Below are positions 23,801 to 36,788 of a stretch of 64,000 nt of DNA, one piece after another (the first letter of the stretch is position 1; each line of letters opens with the position of its first letter). The notes beneath the pieces were generated by a model that worked only from the letters and a program-made list of their open reading frames with translations, did not search any database and was not told where the DNA came from. Source of the stretch: Daphnia pulex (taxonomy: Eukaryota > Arthropoda > Branchiopoda > Diplostraca > Daphniidae); contig NC_060019.1 of NCBI RefSeq assembly GCF_021134715.1, forward strand, positions 8,184,001 to 8,248,000. The letters are read 5' to 3'. The position numbers were made by a program, and so were the translations under genes.

Positions 23801-26800
23801 ACATTAGACGCCGTGACGCGGCGTCTTACCAGGCGACGTCTAATGAATTGTCGTTCGCCTTTGCATGTTCTATCTATTCAATGAGAATCTGCAGTGAGTG
23901 ACGATTGGATATCTGCAGCAGCAGCAGCAGCAGCAGCGACTCATGTTATTATTATTATGATTATTATTACAAATGGCAGTCCGTTTAGCAAGCAAGAAGA
24001 TGAGAAGGGATTCATTACCACTGACGGCGGAGGGGGCACTGTCATGGGAGAGCTCGGATCGCCCGAATCACTGCCCGAAATGGAACGTCCGCCTTTACGC
24101 AAAATCGACATGTACATCCGACCAGATTGCCCTTGCTGCAGCATGACCAAAAGATACACGGTGGCTTTTCTCGCCAGCATTGGTAAGCTCTCACTTGGCA
24201 TATTATTATTATTACAGGCGTCATTTCAAATTTCAAATAGTCCCGCGGAATAGATTCAATTTAACGAGATTGTTCAGTTTGACGACAGACGACACAAAAT
24301 GGCGTCGGCGGTGGGTGGAAACAAGTGCCAAGAACATTTGCATTGCAACCGATGCAAATAACACGACATGTAACAAAGAAATATATAAAAGTATTAAATG
24401 GGCTTACTTCTTGTGGTGTATCCAGAGCACAATTGACGCGTTCAGTTATAAACACGGTTATTTCCACAACGACGAGACGAGATTTTGACGTCATTCCTTT
24501 TGGTTGTTGCCAATTGAAGCAGACGACGACGTCTGCTAGTCTCCATATTGCCAGCCCAGCCAGGCAGCCACGATGCGACGTTAAAAGATATCTTCCAGCA
24601 GTTCAGCCAAAAACATAATTCAATTGGCGTGCCTTCTCTCTTTTGCTTTATAGTCGGTGTAATTGGTCGGAATCAGTTCCCCCAGTCTGGCGTTGACATT
24701 TAATCTAACTCGAGTGGTCGTCGTCGCACGACGAAGAGACTCTCACGAATTTTCGACTGTTCACCGACGAGTAAAATGCCAGATCTACTTATAGCTCGGC
24801 GCCATTTGGATTTCTCCCTTGTTTTCCTCTTTTCATTTCATGAGCACTGTCACTAGAGTTATAATATGCACTCTGAGAAACATTTAAGAATAAAAGGGAA
24901 GGGCAATGACGTCATTATGACGCTAAATTGGCGAGAAGGATCATCTCCACCAACATTTTTTTTGTTCCCGTCCCGGCAGGTTTCCTGATCTCGTTCGGCA
25001 TTCGATGCAATTTGGGTGTGGCCATCGTCCAGATGACGGCCAACAACACTGAAACTGGGGTAAAAAAATGACGACGAATAAGTCTATTGTGAAATGTTAA
25101 CACAAAAATGTCTACTACAACTGTAAAAACAGGAGCCAGAATTTGATTGGACCAAGAGAACTATCGGACTGGTAGATTCTTCCTTCTTTTGGGGTTACCT
25201 GATCACTCAAGTCCCAGGAGGCTTCCTCGCTTCCAAATACGCTGCTAACAAGTAAGAAACTCACACACAAGTTCGTCTTCTTTCCGACTGTAAATCTTAT
25301 CGTATACCGCCCACTGTTTGTATAAGCTCATTACATTTCTTGTACAGAGGTAACATAAGAGCTTGGACTCTAGCTTATCATTCACAAGGTTTTCCTCATT
25401 ACTCTTACTTAGGCTCTCCCTTTGGAAGTTGTTGTCAAACTGTTGACAGTTTGTAGGATCATTTGTTTCGTTGTTATTTCCTTGTAAAAGCGACTAATGA
25501 CCAAGACAAACAAATAACTTTTGTTAACTAAATAAAAATAAAAAAAAAGGGTTTTCGGATCGGCCATCGTAGTCTCCGCATGTCTCAACATGCTCCTACC
25601 AGGAGCGGCCAAACTGCATCCGGTCGTGTTCACCCTCGTCCGCATCCTCCAAGGACTGGTCGAGGTAATGCTTACATTGACAGATATACAATGGAAAGAG
25701 GAAATATATATTTTTTCCCTTTTTTTTATTGCGTATAATACAACAGGGAGTCACTTATCCGGCGTGTCACGGCATCTGGCGGTGGTGGGCTCCGCCACTG
25801 GAACGGTCCCGATTGGCCACTTTGGCATTTTGTGGATCGTACGCCGGGGCTGTAGTCGGAATGCCCTTGTCCGGATGGCTGACGGATGGCATTAGCTGGC
25901 AAGCGCCGTTTTATTTCTACGGTAAGGCAGCAATCAAACAATTCAAATGAATTCAATTGAAAATGGAAATGTCGACAGGTGTGTTTGGTATCATCTGGTA
26001 CGTCTTTTGGGTGTGGTTGTCGTTCGAAAAACCTTGTCTCCACCCGACCATCACGCCCAGCGAGCGACTTTACATCGAAGAATCGCTGTCGCACGTCCAG
26101 CGAACCATTCCCAATTTCTACACGACTCCGTGGCGATCCTTTTTCACTTCGATGCCCGTCTACGCCATCATTGTGGCCAATTTCTGTCGCTCCTGGACGT
26201 TTTACTTGCTGATTCTCTCCCAACCGAGTTATTTCAGACAAGTCTTCAAGTTCGACATTGGAAAGGTGAATAATAATGCAGGAAATCATTCATCCGCCAA
26301 CGATTTTAATGACCTTCTTTGATTAAATTGAAAGGTGGGAACGTTGGCGGCTCTTCCTCATTTGGTGATGACGATCATCGTGCCTATAGGAGGACAATTG
26401 GCGGATCATTTGCGTCGCAATGGAATTCTTACGACGACATCCGTCCGTAAAATTTTCAACTGCGGAGGATTCGGAATGGAGGCCATTTTCTTAATGGTAA
26501 AAATGTCAATCCCACGCAGACTTATACATATTGATTTTTTTTTTAAATTATATTGAACCTGTTGAACGTAGGTGGTGGCTTACACGCGTGACACGACCAT
26601 CGCCATCACGACTTTAACTCTGGCCGTCGGTTTCAGCGGTTTCGCCATATCAGGTAGCGTCTTGGAAGTTGTAATCAACTGGATGCAAATGAATGTGTGT
26701 GACATATAAATATATGCATTCAGGTTTCAACGTCAATCATTTGGACATTGCTCCCCGCTACGCCAGTATCTTAATGGGAATCTCTAACGGAGTTGGAACG

Positions 26801-27463
26801 TTGTCGGGCATGTTTTGCCCCATTGTTGTCGAGTCGCTCACCAAAAATGAGGCAAGTGTCATTTGACGTCGCCGCCAGAAGCCCAAGAGACTCATTCACT
26901 TTTCTTGATTAAAAATTGAACAGAAACCGGAGGAGTGGCAGACGGTCTTTGTCATTGCATCGGTGATTCACTTCCTGGGCGTCGGCTTTTACGCCGTGTT
27001 CGCGTCTGGCGAACTCCAGCCGTGGGCTGAGCCCAAAGACGACGAAGAGGATGTGCCAGCTCTCACAGCAGCTCCCACAACGGCCTGGAATCCATTCGAT
27101 TCTCAACAGAAACCCCAATATAACGGAGAGCAACAGCCAAACTACGCCTCTACGGTAGACAAATTTTTTAAAACTAAAAAGCTTTTTTAAAATTTACCTT
27201 TGTTAAACCTCCAAACTTGTCTTTGTTGGGTGCAGGAGACGACGCCAGCTGTTCAGGGTAGCAACAATCCTTTCAACGGTCGATTACATTCCTATGGAGC
27301 CACAGCTGACTATTCCTATCAACAGCAACAGCAAGCTCCGCCCAGACCACCCTACCCTGGTAATCCCGGATCATTCCAAGCAGATTTCTCAAACGTTCAA
27401 CAGGTTCAACCAGCTGCTCAGGATATCTACATGCACGGCACTCTGCAAGATAGGAATTACTAG
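17814..27463 (+). CDS. VGlut: Vesicular glutamate transporter (SLC17A6/7/8 type)
   Basis: Thirteen exons, 644 aa: 17814-17872, 23291-23356, 23980-24182, 24980-25059, 25133-25251, 25550-25664, 25747-25921, 25979-26265, 26335-26496, 26572-26653, 26724-26851, 26924-27154, 27236-27463; all phases agree. VGLUTs use the vesicle proton gradient to load glutamate into synaptic vesicles. Signatures include [13 protein letters not shown] in TM1 (Arg118), [15 protein letters not shown] in TM2, [11 protein letters not shown] then [12 protein letters not shown] in TM4, [33 protein letters not shown] and [17 protein letters not shown]. The family is an MFS transporter with 12 membrane segments. The cytosolic C-tail is Gln/Pro-rich and not conserved with vertebrates. 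The first exon encodes only 19 residues before a 5.4 kb intron. Two oddities: a GC-AG intron after exon 11, and Asp151 where mammals have an essential His. VGLUT is clearly favoured over other SLC17 members. Confidence 0.95.
17873..23290 (+). other. 5.4 kb first intron of VGlut
   Basis: The intron runs from CCG|GTAAGT to TTTTTAG|GCGAGG and is far longer than any other intron in the window. No nested gene was recognised. It holds poly-C (19857-19869), a GAC run (22807-22828), two close ACGTC-type motifs around 20068-20096 resembling CREB half-sites, and many A/T tracts. Long first introns often carry enhancers; that is inference here. Confidence 0.7.
22807..22828. repeat. (ACG)n microsatellite in VGlut intron 1
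   Basis: Seven ACG/GAC units in a row, seen directly. Confidence 0.85.
23802..23845. repeat. Imperfect 44-bp inverted repeat in VGlut intron 2
   Basis: The left arm CATTAGACGCC and the right arm GGCGACGTCTAATG are near reverse complements, with further GACGC/GCGTC pairing between them. The unit could form a stable hairpin or bind a dimeric factor. It is not coding. Confidence 0.6.
23914..23937. repeat. (CAG)n microsatellite in VGlut intron 2
   Basis: Seven to eight CAG units just upstream of exon 3. They lie outside the reading frame. Confidence 0.85.
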
Positions 27464-28219
27464 ATAGATGAAAAGAATTAAAATGATTAAAAAAAAAATA
27501 TCTACTATAAAAGAAAATGTTTTACATTCTAACTATATCTTGATCGATGGACTGAGCGTATACTCTTCTCACAAGAACTTGTTCTTAAAAAAAAAAGTAC
27601 TGGATGTATCCACTGTCAAACAGTTATGTTTCTTATCGTTTTTTTTTCTCAGAGTGACATCAATCGATTTGTATCATAATTGTGGCAATAACTCGTCGTT
27701 AATTTTTTTTTCTCTCTCCTCCCAATTCTTTTAATTCCGTGTCTATATTATAAATATATATAAATGTTCGGGAGTTTTTCTTCATCGATAAAAACTCGAC
27801 GTTATATATAAAACATTAAAAAAAAACTGATCCGAGAATTTTGATCTCAGTGTTTCGCGACAGGTGCCCCCAATTTAAACTACTTACCGATAGAATTTCC
27901 TGAAATCCTTTCAAAGTCTGTAATCTCTTCAACAGAATCATGTTCCACATTCCTATTACATGTTGGATTTGAATGTTTTGATGTCATTGCTGTTATGAGT
28001 GAATATATAGATAATCGAGATTGACGCTCTAAAAAAAGAAATGAGACAAAAAAATATATAAAAAAACCAATACTCCCTCAAAACTGTTTATTAGTAACCA
28101 GTGACCACAATTTAGAAAAAGAATATTTTACACTGGGAAATGGAAAATATCTTTTTTTTAGCCAATGGAGAATACCATTACACAGGACGGCATTTTATAA
28201 TCATATGATTCAGTTTTGA
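27464..28219. other. Convergent 3' region of VGlut and GDP-L-fucose synthase
   Basis: AT-rich, with no exon. It contains the 3' UTRs of two genes that run towards each other. Several A-rich hexamers near AATAAA are present but no site can be assigned firmly. Confidence 0.5.
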
Positions 28220-29542
<1,323 letters not shown>

Positions 29543-30055
29543 GACTGAACTTTGGAATTCTATCTCTAAATAATCAGCTAGATGAAAATGTACGATCAAA
29601 AACTAAAGACTCGAATGGTAAAGCGTTACAGAACGTCGAATGCCACTCGAATTCGAGAAGACATGAACAAGAGACGTGAAGTGATATGCGGGGATGCCAC
29701 GTCTCGCAGTCTGTGATGCCGGCAAATATTTCACCCCTTTAACGGCTTTACCACCTGAGGGAAGCGCCACGAAACGCCTCCCGCATTTAATCCGTGAAAA
29801 GAAAAAAGTGGCGCATTACGTCACACCTTATGTGAAACCGGGACAAAGCATAAATGTCTGGTCTGGCATCTATTTTATTTTTAATATCTGTTTTTTTTTT
29901 TTCGTTTATGCGATATTCATAAAATATCATTTATTTTAATAAAGTAGTACAAAGAGACGGATTTATATTATCCGGAATGAGGACAATGAACGAAATAAGA
30001 TTAATGTCATGTATTTGGGTCATTTACAGACAGTAGAAAAACGTTTAATCATATT
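29543..30055. other. Intergenic between GFUS promoter and SRPRB 3' end
   Basis: About 0.5 kb without a supportable gene. The frame at 29694-29939 on the plus strand has no family features and ends in a T-rich, Phe-rich stretch. Confidence 0.5.
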
Positions 30056-31065
30056 TTAAGCAACTGATTGCAGCCACTTTTTCAATTTCTCCAAGTCTTC
30101 CGTTTGGGCACTTGAAGCGGCAAATTCAACACGTTGGGGATAAAGATCTGCAAATTCAAAATTCTTTCCTTCTTGACCGAGATAGCAAGATTTTCTGTTT
30201 CCACCTTCAGATATGGCTTCCAGTTGGTTGGTTTGGGTATTTCTCAGTACATTCCTAATTTAATTACATAAAAGATGATTTGTTAGAATGCATTTTTGTA
30301 AAGTTTAGTCTGATTTATGAGACTGACATTTCTTTTTCAAGAACAGACTGAATGACTTGGGGTCCTTTAGCTAATGCATGATCCTGTTTGTTGCACAAGA
30401 TAAGCATCTGTGGTCTGTTAGATAGCACAACTGGATCACTCAGGACAGTGTAGAGGTACCTGGTTAAATTGAATAAAGTAATAAACATAATTTAAAATGT
30501 AATGGAAATTATAATATACTCTGCCACATCACGAATATCTTTGTTGAGACTGAAAGAATCCAAGACAAACACAATCCCTCTTGCTGTGGTCTTGTAAGTG
30601 TCAAAGAAGCGCTGACGCACACGCTCATGGCCTGGTACATCAATCAACTTCAAAGCTCCCTAAAGATACAAAATGCATTTAGTATTAGTTGAAATAACAG
30701 GTGAAAGTTAATCACACCTTATTTTCAATTTGTAGCACTCCAACATTTTCTTTCATGGAAGTGAAGGACTCGACAGCCTTTTTATCGATCAATTGTGAGA
30801 AAATTAATGTTTTTCCAGATTCACACAGACCCACTAAACAAATTCCTCGACGTGATACACGTCCTCTTCTCCAAACAAAAAGGAAAACCGCTAGAGAAAC
30901 ATGTCAATAAATTAGTATCATTTCAACAGCTGTCAAGAGAAAGAGAGAGAAAACAGTACCCAAAGTGATGAGACCAACTATCAAGGCAATCACGATGGTC
31001 ACCCATTGTGACGTGTTGTCTTCCGAATCTAAGACACTACGAAGCGTCTCGTCCTTTTTTGACAT
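30056..31065 (-). CDS. SRPRB: Signal recognition particle receptor subunit beta
   Basis: Five exons (31065-30960, 30890-30718, 30659-30520, 30459-30328, 30254-30056), 249 aa. It anchors SRP receptor alpha at the ER membrane and regulates handover of ribosome-nascent chain complexes to the translocon. A single N-terminal membrane segment (about 21-42, IVIALIVGLITLAVFLFV) is followed by an Arf-like GTPase domain. That domain has the P-loop GLCESGKT (56-63), the G3 motif DVPGHER, the G4 motif NKQD, and a C-terminal SSAQ-type G5. The spacing matches SRPRB and no myristoylation Gly is present, which separates it from Arf and Sar1. It lies in the same orientation as, and upstream of, the GFUS gene. 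Confidence 0.95.
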
Positions 31066-31296
31066 TTTCAACAAATAAATGTAGCCAATATTTAGCTTGC
31101 AGTTATTGAATCAAGTATTGTTTTCTTTTCTTGAGACGTGTTCCGTCGTCTACAAGCGTCAAACACCCCCTATCGTCTTTTTCGAGAACCATGTACATGA
31201 AAAAGAGCCGAAACGGACGCAAACAAATTTAAAAATGTCAAGACCTAGAGGCTAGAACTTAATTAATTATCAAATGGATTGTGTTGGATGTGGTTG

Positions 31297-31509
31297 TTAC
31301 TTTGTAACATCTTCGCCAAGTATGAAATTTGAATTACACGTCACTGCCATTGCGTTAGTCTGTATTCCATCAAAACATTCAAAGCGACATTCAATACAAT
31401 TTTGATCAAATAAGTTAGAATCATAATAGTAAAGATTTGTGGAATTAAAACAATGAATCCGGTTGGATGTAAGGAAAAGGACGAGAGAGAAAATCAGACT
31501 CTTCTTCAT
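31297..31509 (-). CDS. Putative small secreted cysteine-containing protein
   Basis: A 70-codon ORF lies between the 3' end of the sialin-like gene and the SRPRB start. It starts with a typical signal peptide (MKKSLIFSLVLFLTSNRIHC, cleavage probably near residue 20). The mature part carries an N-glycosylation motif NST and four cysteines spaced C-x2-C-x3-C-x12-C (38, 41, 45, 58). The frame extends upstream to an ATG at 31569, but a TTAATTCAG|GTGACG acceptor-like site just before the ATG at 31509 suggests the shorter form may be exon-borne. The last codons overlap a donor-like AAA|GTAACA, so it could also be a partial gene. No family was recognised; three-finger (Ly6) fragments came to mind but the cysteine pattern is incomplete. 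Confidence 0.35.
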   Translation of the reverse strand: MKKSLIFSLVLFLTSNRIHCFNSTNLYYYDSNLFDQNCIECRFECFDGIQTNAMAVTCNSNFILGEDVTK

Positions 31510-31624
31510 CGTCACCTGAATTAATTGGCTCCTCCGTTCCTGTTGAGCGTCCGTGATGAATTGCAGCATGAAGACAAAAAGAGAAAAAGGTCGTTTAAAA
31601 TTAGCAATGGACGGATGTCAATTT

Positions 31625-34367
31625 TCACAGCAATTTTCTTGTTTTATCTTCACCGAGATCTTCGCATTCGGCCCACGGTTGCACTTTGCTCGATGCAAAC
31701 ATCAGAAATATCGTGTTTGAAACGAAGTAGACTCCGGCAGCGATTAAAAATACCAGACGCCATTGACCAAGTGTTTGCTATGCACAAGAAAAGCAGTTGT
31801 GAATTAATAAGAAAAAATTGCGAAGCATTTGCGAACAGTGAAGCTCGAAAATTTCCCCGTTGCCGTAACCAGGAGTTGTAGAAATTGGATTAGTGCGCTT
31901 TAAAGGTATGAAAGGTCTTAAAAATAATCAAAACTCACGTTTCCTTTAACTAGCACACCCACAGCATAAGGAGCCATAAATCCACAGAGATTGGCCACTG
32001 CATTGGTAACACCAAACAAAGTTCCGGCGTAAGGTGGTGCAATTTCGACAAAGTTCACCTGATTTTTTCATAATGAAAGGGGTTTAATGAGTTGAATTAT
32101 TTCTGAATTATTTGTTTTAGAATGTACTTGAAAAGCAGAATAAGAAGCACCACTAAGTCCCACTGCCAAAGTAAGTAAAATTACGGCAGCTACAGTATCA
32201 CATCCAATAAATCCAGCACCAATTAAAGCCAACGCGGGTCCGTATTGGCCTTTTATAATTGCAAAATTTGAAATTAATCTCGCAACTAAACTTGAACATC
32301 TCGTTTTTAAAAATAGTTACCAATAGAATTAAATATCTTCCGTACAGTAATAACTCTAAATATTTGTTTGGAAATGAGAATATCTGCGACTGTGCTGCAA
32401 AGGAGCGAGAAAAGCCACATCGCCAAGTAGGGAAGAGCGGACACGAAACTATTCTGTAAAATTCATTCAAATATCAAACGGATTAAGTGACTTTTTCACT
32501 TGGCCTTGTTTCAAATTTTATTTGTACCTGTTTCATGTTAAAATGTAAAATATTATCCATGTAACTCGGTAGTTCAGTCAACAGCGTGTAAAATCCCCAG
32601 GCGTGACCAACATTGGCCGCCCCTACAGCCCAGCAGGCTTTTGATCTAAACATGCATCGCCACGGTACGGGAGCACTTTTCTATATTAAGGAACAAAAAT
32701 CAACCAGTCGACTTTTGATTAAAACTAATAAAGAATTACCCTTTTAATGGAGTCTTTCAAAGAACTGCAAATGTAATCTTTCTCCTCTTTGGATATTTTG
32801 AGATGTCGAGATGGAGAATCAGCAGTGAGGGGCATCCAAACGGCGAACCAGACGATACCCAAAGTCCCGAATACGTAAAACACTGTTGGCCAGCCGCCGT
32901 CGAATCCGTGCTCGCAAAGAATTCCCGAAAGAGGCAGTGTTATTACAGTCCCAAATTGTGCGCCTAGAAATTAGAATATAAACTTTAAAGAATTTCACGA
33001 TGAACATTATACAAAATCCAACGTACCTGTGAAAACGAAAGCGGCCATTTTACTTCTCTCCCACGGTGGAGCCCATTCGGCAAGCATTGCGTACATCGCC
33101 GGGAACGTCACACCCTTAATGGATGTTGAAACAGTCAATTATTCGCTAGATTTAAGGATTTATTCGGCATGCGGAGGGCACCATGTCTGTTTCCCAGTGT
33201 GGCGCACTAGCAGCGCCTTTTTATAATAATATCGTAATACCTCTCCCAATCCCATCAAGACTCGACAGAAGATCAGCAAAGTGTCGCTTGCTCGAGCGGC
33301 GAACGGCGTCAACAAAGTGAAAAGTGAAGTACTGAGGATGCCATAACCAAGTAATTTTCGGCCGCCAAAAAGCTCCGCCAACCTCCCACCAGGGATCTGC
33401 GTTAAAACGTAGCCCCAGAAGAAGGAACCCAGGATGATTCCTTGTTTATATTCATCCCAGGCAAACTCTCCGTCCTTTTTAAAAAGAAAAGAAAAAATGT
33501 TGAAGATCATTAGTTTCGCATGGGATTATGTTTGACGGGGAATGACAAATAGACGGGCTTAAGCTGTGCACCAGACTGCAGACACGCGGCCATTTGCTCC
33601 AGACCATTTTCGTGCCTATATACAAAAAGCCAAGACTCGTGACAGGATTAACTCTCAGAGAGAACGAGGGAGATAGAATACGAGAGACAGGAAAAGGATG
33701 AACAAAGTCTAGCGAAAGCTTCCAATCCATCATCTCAGAAGAAAAGACCCAGGGGCATCGCGTACAAGGGGCCGAGTAGGGTGACTAGTCTTAGATCCCC
33801 TAGTGACTTTGCAATTATGTTTGACATTTTTTTTAGAGTCATTTACCTTTACTATTCCGGATTGGCTCTCTCCTGGAGTCTCTGGGCAGATATCCACCGC
33901 GGTTTGATTGATGTGTGGGATAGCGCTCTGATTGACCATCGCTACGATCGTCACGGACAAATTCACTCTCATGGCATAGACATTGGCAAATCCCAAGAAT
34001 CCTAGCAAGACTAGGGTATGTCTAGTCCCCCAGCATCCTGTTAGTAATAGAAAAATGTATTTCTTTTGTAATATTTTCTATCTAGGAATGCAAGAAGTTT
34101 GAAAAGTATTAAAACACTCGTAAAACAACTCCTAGAAACATTGTCTGTGGTTAACAAAGCAGTCACTTGAAGTTTCCTTTGTAGATAAGGAAACCAACAT
34201 GCAGGACAACATAACCCTGCACATGCGGGTAAAGGATGCTCCTATATCGACAGTTTTATACCTTGGTCTTCGTCATCGTGGGGAACGAGTCGCAACTTTT
34301 CATTTACTGTTTCATTTTCGTCTACTTCGTGTTGTTCTGTTACTGGGATACTAGTTTGCTGCACCAT
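31625..34367 (-). CDS. Sialin-like SLC17 anion transporter
   Basis: Ten exons (34367-34262, 34037-33847, 33474-33241, 33114-33027, 32963-32740, 32680-32528, 32453-32321, 32249-32128, 32058-31939, 31777-31625), 507 aa. It is an MFS transporter of the SLC17 family, the branch of sialin (SLC17A5) and the insect putative inorganic phosphate cotransporters. Signatures are YAMRVNLSVTIVAMVN in TM1, a glycosylated lumenal loop (NQS, NQT), GSFFWGYVLTQIPGGRLAELFGGR in TM2, [26 protein letters not shown] in TM4, GYGFYTLL-like HAWGFYTLLTELPSYM, and NFVEIAPPYAGTLFG. Substrate cannot be read from sequence: sialic acid with protons, other organic anions or phosphate are all possible. It is not VNUT, as it keeps the long first lumenal loop. 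The N-terminus is acidic and cytosolic. Confidence 0.9.
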
Positions 34368-34906
34368 TATTCACAAATTGCACTAATAAAGGAGGGTTGG
34401 TAATGTTAAACTTTTAAAAGAAATGAGCCATTGGTGTGATTGTGCAAGGAGAGAACGGGAGTAGGTTTTGTGTGCGTGTGGGTGGTATTTTTTGTATAGT
34501 TGGAATGTAAATAAAAATATTAGCAGACCGATCGATGACACGTCGCAATAGCCTGTGGCTCTACTCCTAGATGTCTCTTATTGATTGAATGATGAAAAAT
34601 AAATTTCACTTAGCTAAAAAGTCAGTATAATTTGTATAGTAAATAATACTATAGAATTTATTTATCCCTAAAAATGAAAATAAGGCTGCCCTGATAGTCT
34701 TCTTTATTTCAATTTTAATTTCACTAAAAAGATAAAAATCAACGATGACATTAGTAACTAGTGCTGCCAAATCAACTGGTGGCGAAGCATTGTTACAAAA
34801 ATTCCTCTGCTATACACAATTGTTTGGAAATGGAGTGAAGTTTTGGTTTAGTTGATTGACATTTATTGTTATTTATTAGTAGATTGTGATAATAAAAGAC
34901 ACAACA
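34368..34906. promoter_or_regulatory. Divergent promoter region, sialin-like gene and SUFU
   Basis: 539 bp of AT-rich DNA between two start codons facing away from each other, so both promoters and leaders must lie here unless leaders extend further through introns. No specific element was recognised. Confidence 0.5.
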
Positions 34907-36788
34907 ATGCAGAAAGCACAAATGCATGTCGTCGCAAACACGTGTGCAACGGGAAATGTGGCGAGTGTTGCCAGCAACTTTGGTCCCGAATCTGGTCCCA
35001 ATGACGGTCAACAATTGATGCTTTCTTCTTCAGCATTGGGATTGGAAATATTGTATGAATCATGTAAACAAGTGTACCCTCTTCAACCAAATCCATTGCA
35101 AGTGACAGCGTTCATCAAATATTGGTGAGTACTCGATACCTTGCTGATGTCCGATCAACACTTGGGAGTGTGCCCAATTGCTGCGAATACTTACCCTGAT
35201 TATGAATTACAGGCTTGGTGGTCCAGATCCTCTAGACTATATAAGCATGTATGATCATCCTGGAATCCCAGAACTTCACATCCCTCCACATTGGCATTAT
35301 ATCAGGTATACATTGACACTTAAATTGTTACCAAGCACGACTTGATTATTTCGTTTCACATCAGTTTTGGCCTGACAGACTTGCACGGTGATGGCAGAGT
35401 TCACGAGCCTTCAGGACCAGAGTTTCCCAGTGGTTTTGGTTTTGAGCTGACTTTCCGCCTAGCCAAAAAGTCTGGTGAAGCCACACCACCCACATGGCCA
35501 GCAGCTCTGTTACAGGCCCTTGCCAAGTATGTTTTCCACACTGGTAACTCTTTCTTCGCTGGTGACCACGTCTCCTGGCATTGTCCTCTGGACGGATCGG
35601 ATTTTGAATGTCGCTTGCAACACATGCTCCTGGCGGAGGATCTTTTGTTACCGCCAGTCCAAGGGCCATTAGGTTCCGTCAAGTTTCTGCAAGTCGTCGC
35701 CGTTACGGAGGAAGAGTTGCAAGTTTCCCAGCACTGGAATGGAACTAGCGTGTTGGAACTTTTGCGACGAGTTCCCTCGTAATATCCCCCGCTTCACAAT
35801 AACTCTAGAGAATAGCCAACAAAAAAAGTTGTATTGATTTGCCCATTTTTACACAGTGCCGGAGGCCCTTGGCTTGTTGCCGACATGCAGCGTCAGTTAT
35901 CGCTGTTTGAATTGCAGCCCTCCTTCCGCCGCGAAGTCGAACATGGTAAGGAGAAAAAGTTGCGCCGCTCCTCACAGGAGCCGTTTGTAAAAGTTTATTT
36001 ATAGAGAGAGAATCCGATGTATATTCTGCTTCCATGTTTTTAGGGATCGATCGTGACGGATGCTCGTTGTCGGGCGTCAGCGCTCGCTGCCACTGGGAGG
36101 AGAGAAAAGTCACTTCGAAAACTGGTTCGGCTTGGAGGAGTCCGGAAGCTGAGGACGACTCTAGTAGTCAGGATGACGAAGAAGATGAACCGGAAGCTGG
36201 AGCGACCCTCGGGCGTCATCGACCGGCCGACGGTGAACCAACCATCAACGGCGAAATCTGGCCCATTCGACGACTCTACAAGGGTGTCCATTTGACGCTC
36301 AACTTGGAAGCTGCTTCCCTCCTGCCCGTCGTTCTTCGGTAACCCTACCAGTTGATTTCCATTGTCAGTCTTTCCTTATTTTCTAAATTGTTTATTATTA
36401 GGGGACGACTTCGACACGATCGGCATTTTACCTTCAAAGCAGTGGCCGGCGAAACGGCGGTGACGCTCCTGACGGGCAGAGTGGGAGGTGCATTGGCTTC
36501 ACCGTCAGCTCCTCTCGTAGCCAAAGGTCCTTGGCTTCAGATCCTCGTCGATTCCGAGTGGTTAGCCAAACTAGAATCTGATTTGGCTTGCCTCCAGCAG
36601 CCCGATGGGGTGATTATATTTCTTTTTGATGAAATTCATCTCGAATGCATTGCCAATTTTGTGTGTGTAATAATCAAAACAATTTTTTTTTACTCTCTCC
36701 CCTATTTTATAAAAAGGTGGTGGTTCCCAAAACGTTTTGCTGGTTCGACCGACAGATGGCGTTGACGGTAGTTCCCGATGAATTATGA
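34907..36788 (+). CDS. Sufu: Suppressor of fused (SUFU)
   Basis: Seven exons (34907-35124, 35213-35305, 35365-35778, 35857-35945, 36044-36338, 36402-36609, 36717-36788), 462 aa against 484 in human. SUFU binds Gli/Ci transcription factors, holds them in the cytoplasm and promotes their repressor forms, so it is a negative regulator of Hedgehog signalling. The N-terminal domain shows PNPLQVTA, KYWLGGPDPLDYISMY, PPHWHYISFGLTDL and GFGFELTFRL. The middle part shows GDHVSWH, LQHMLLAED and LELLRRVPSAGGPWL. An acidic, Ser-rich linker (EDDSSSQDDEEDEPE) takes the place of the longer vertebrate disordered segment. The C-terminal domain includes LYKGVHLTLNLE and GRLRHDRHFTFK. The last exon encodes only 23 residues. 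The N-terminal 35 residues are not conserved, so the exact start ATG is a choice. Confidence 0.94.

Noticed and set aside
33479-33733. Possible extra exon of the sialin-like gene between exons 2 and 3
   Set aside because: Exon 2 joins exon 3 in phase and gives the conserved loop length; the interval adds nothing family-like.
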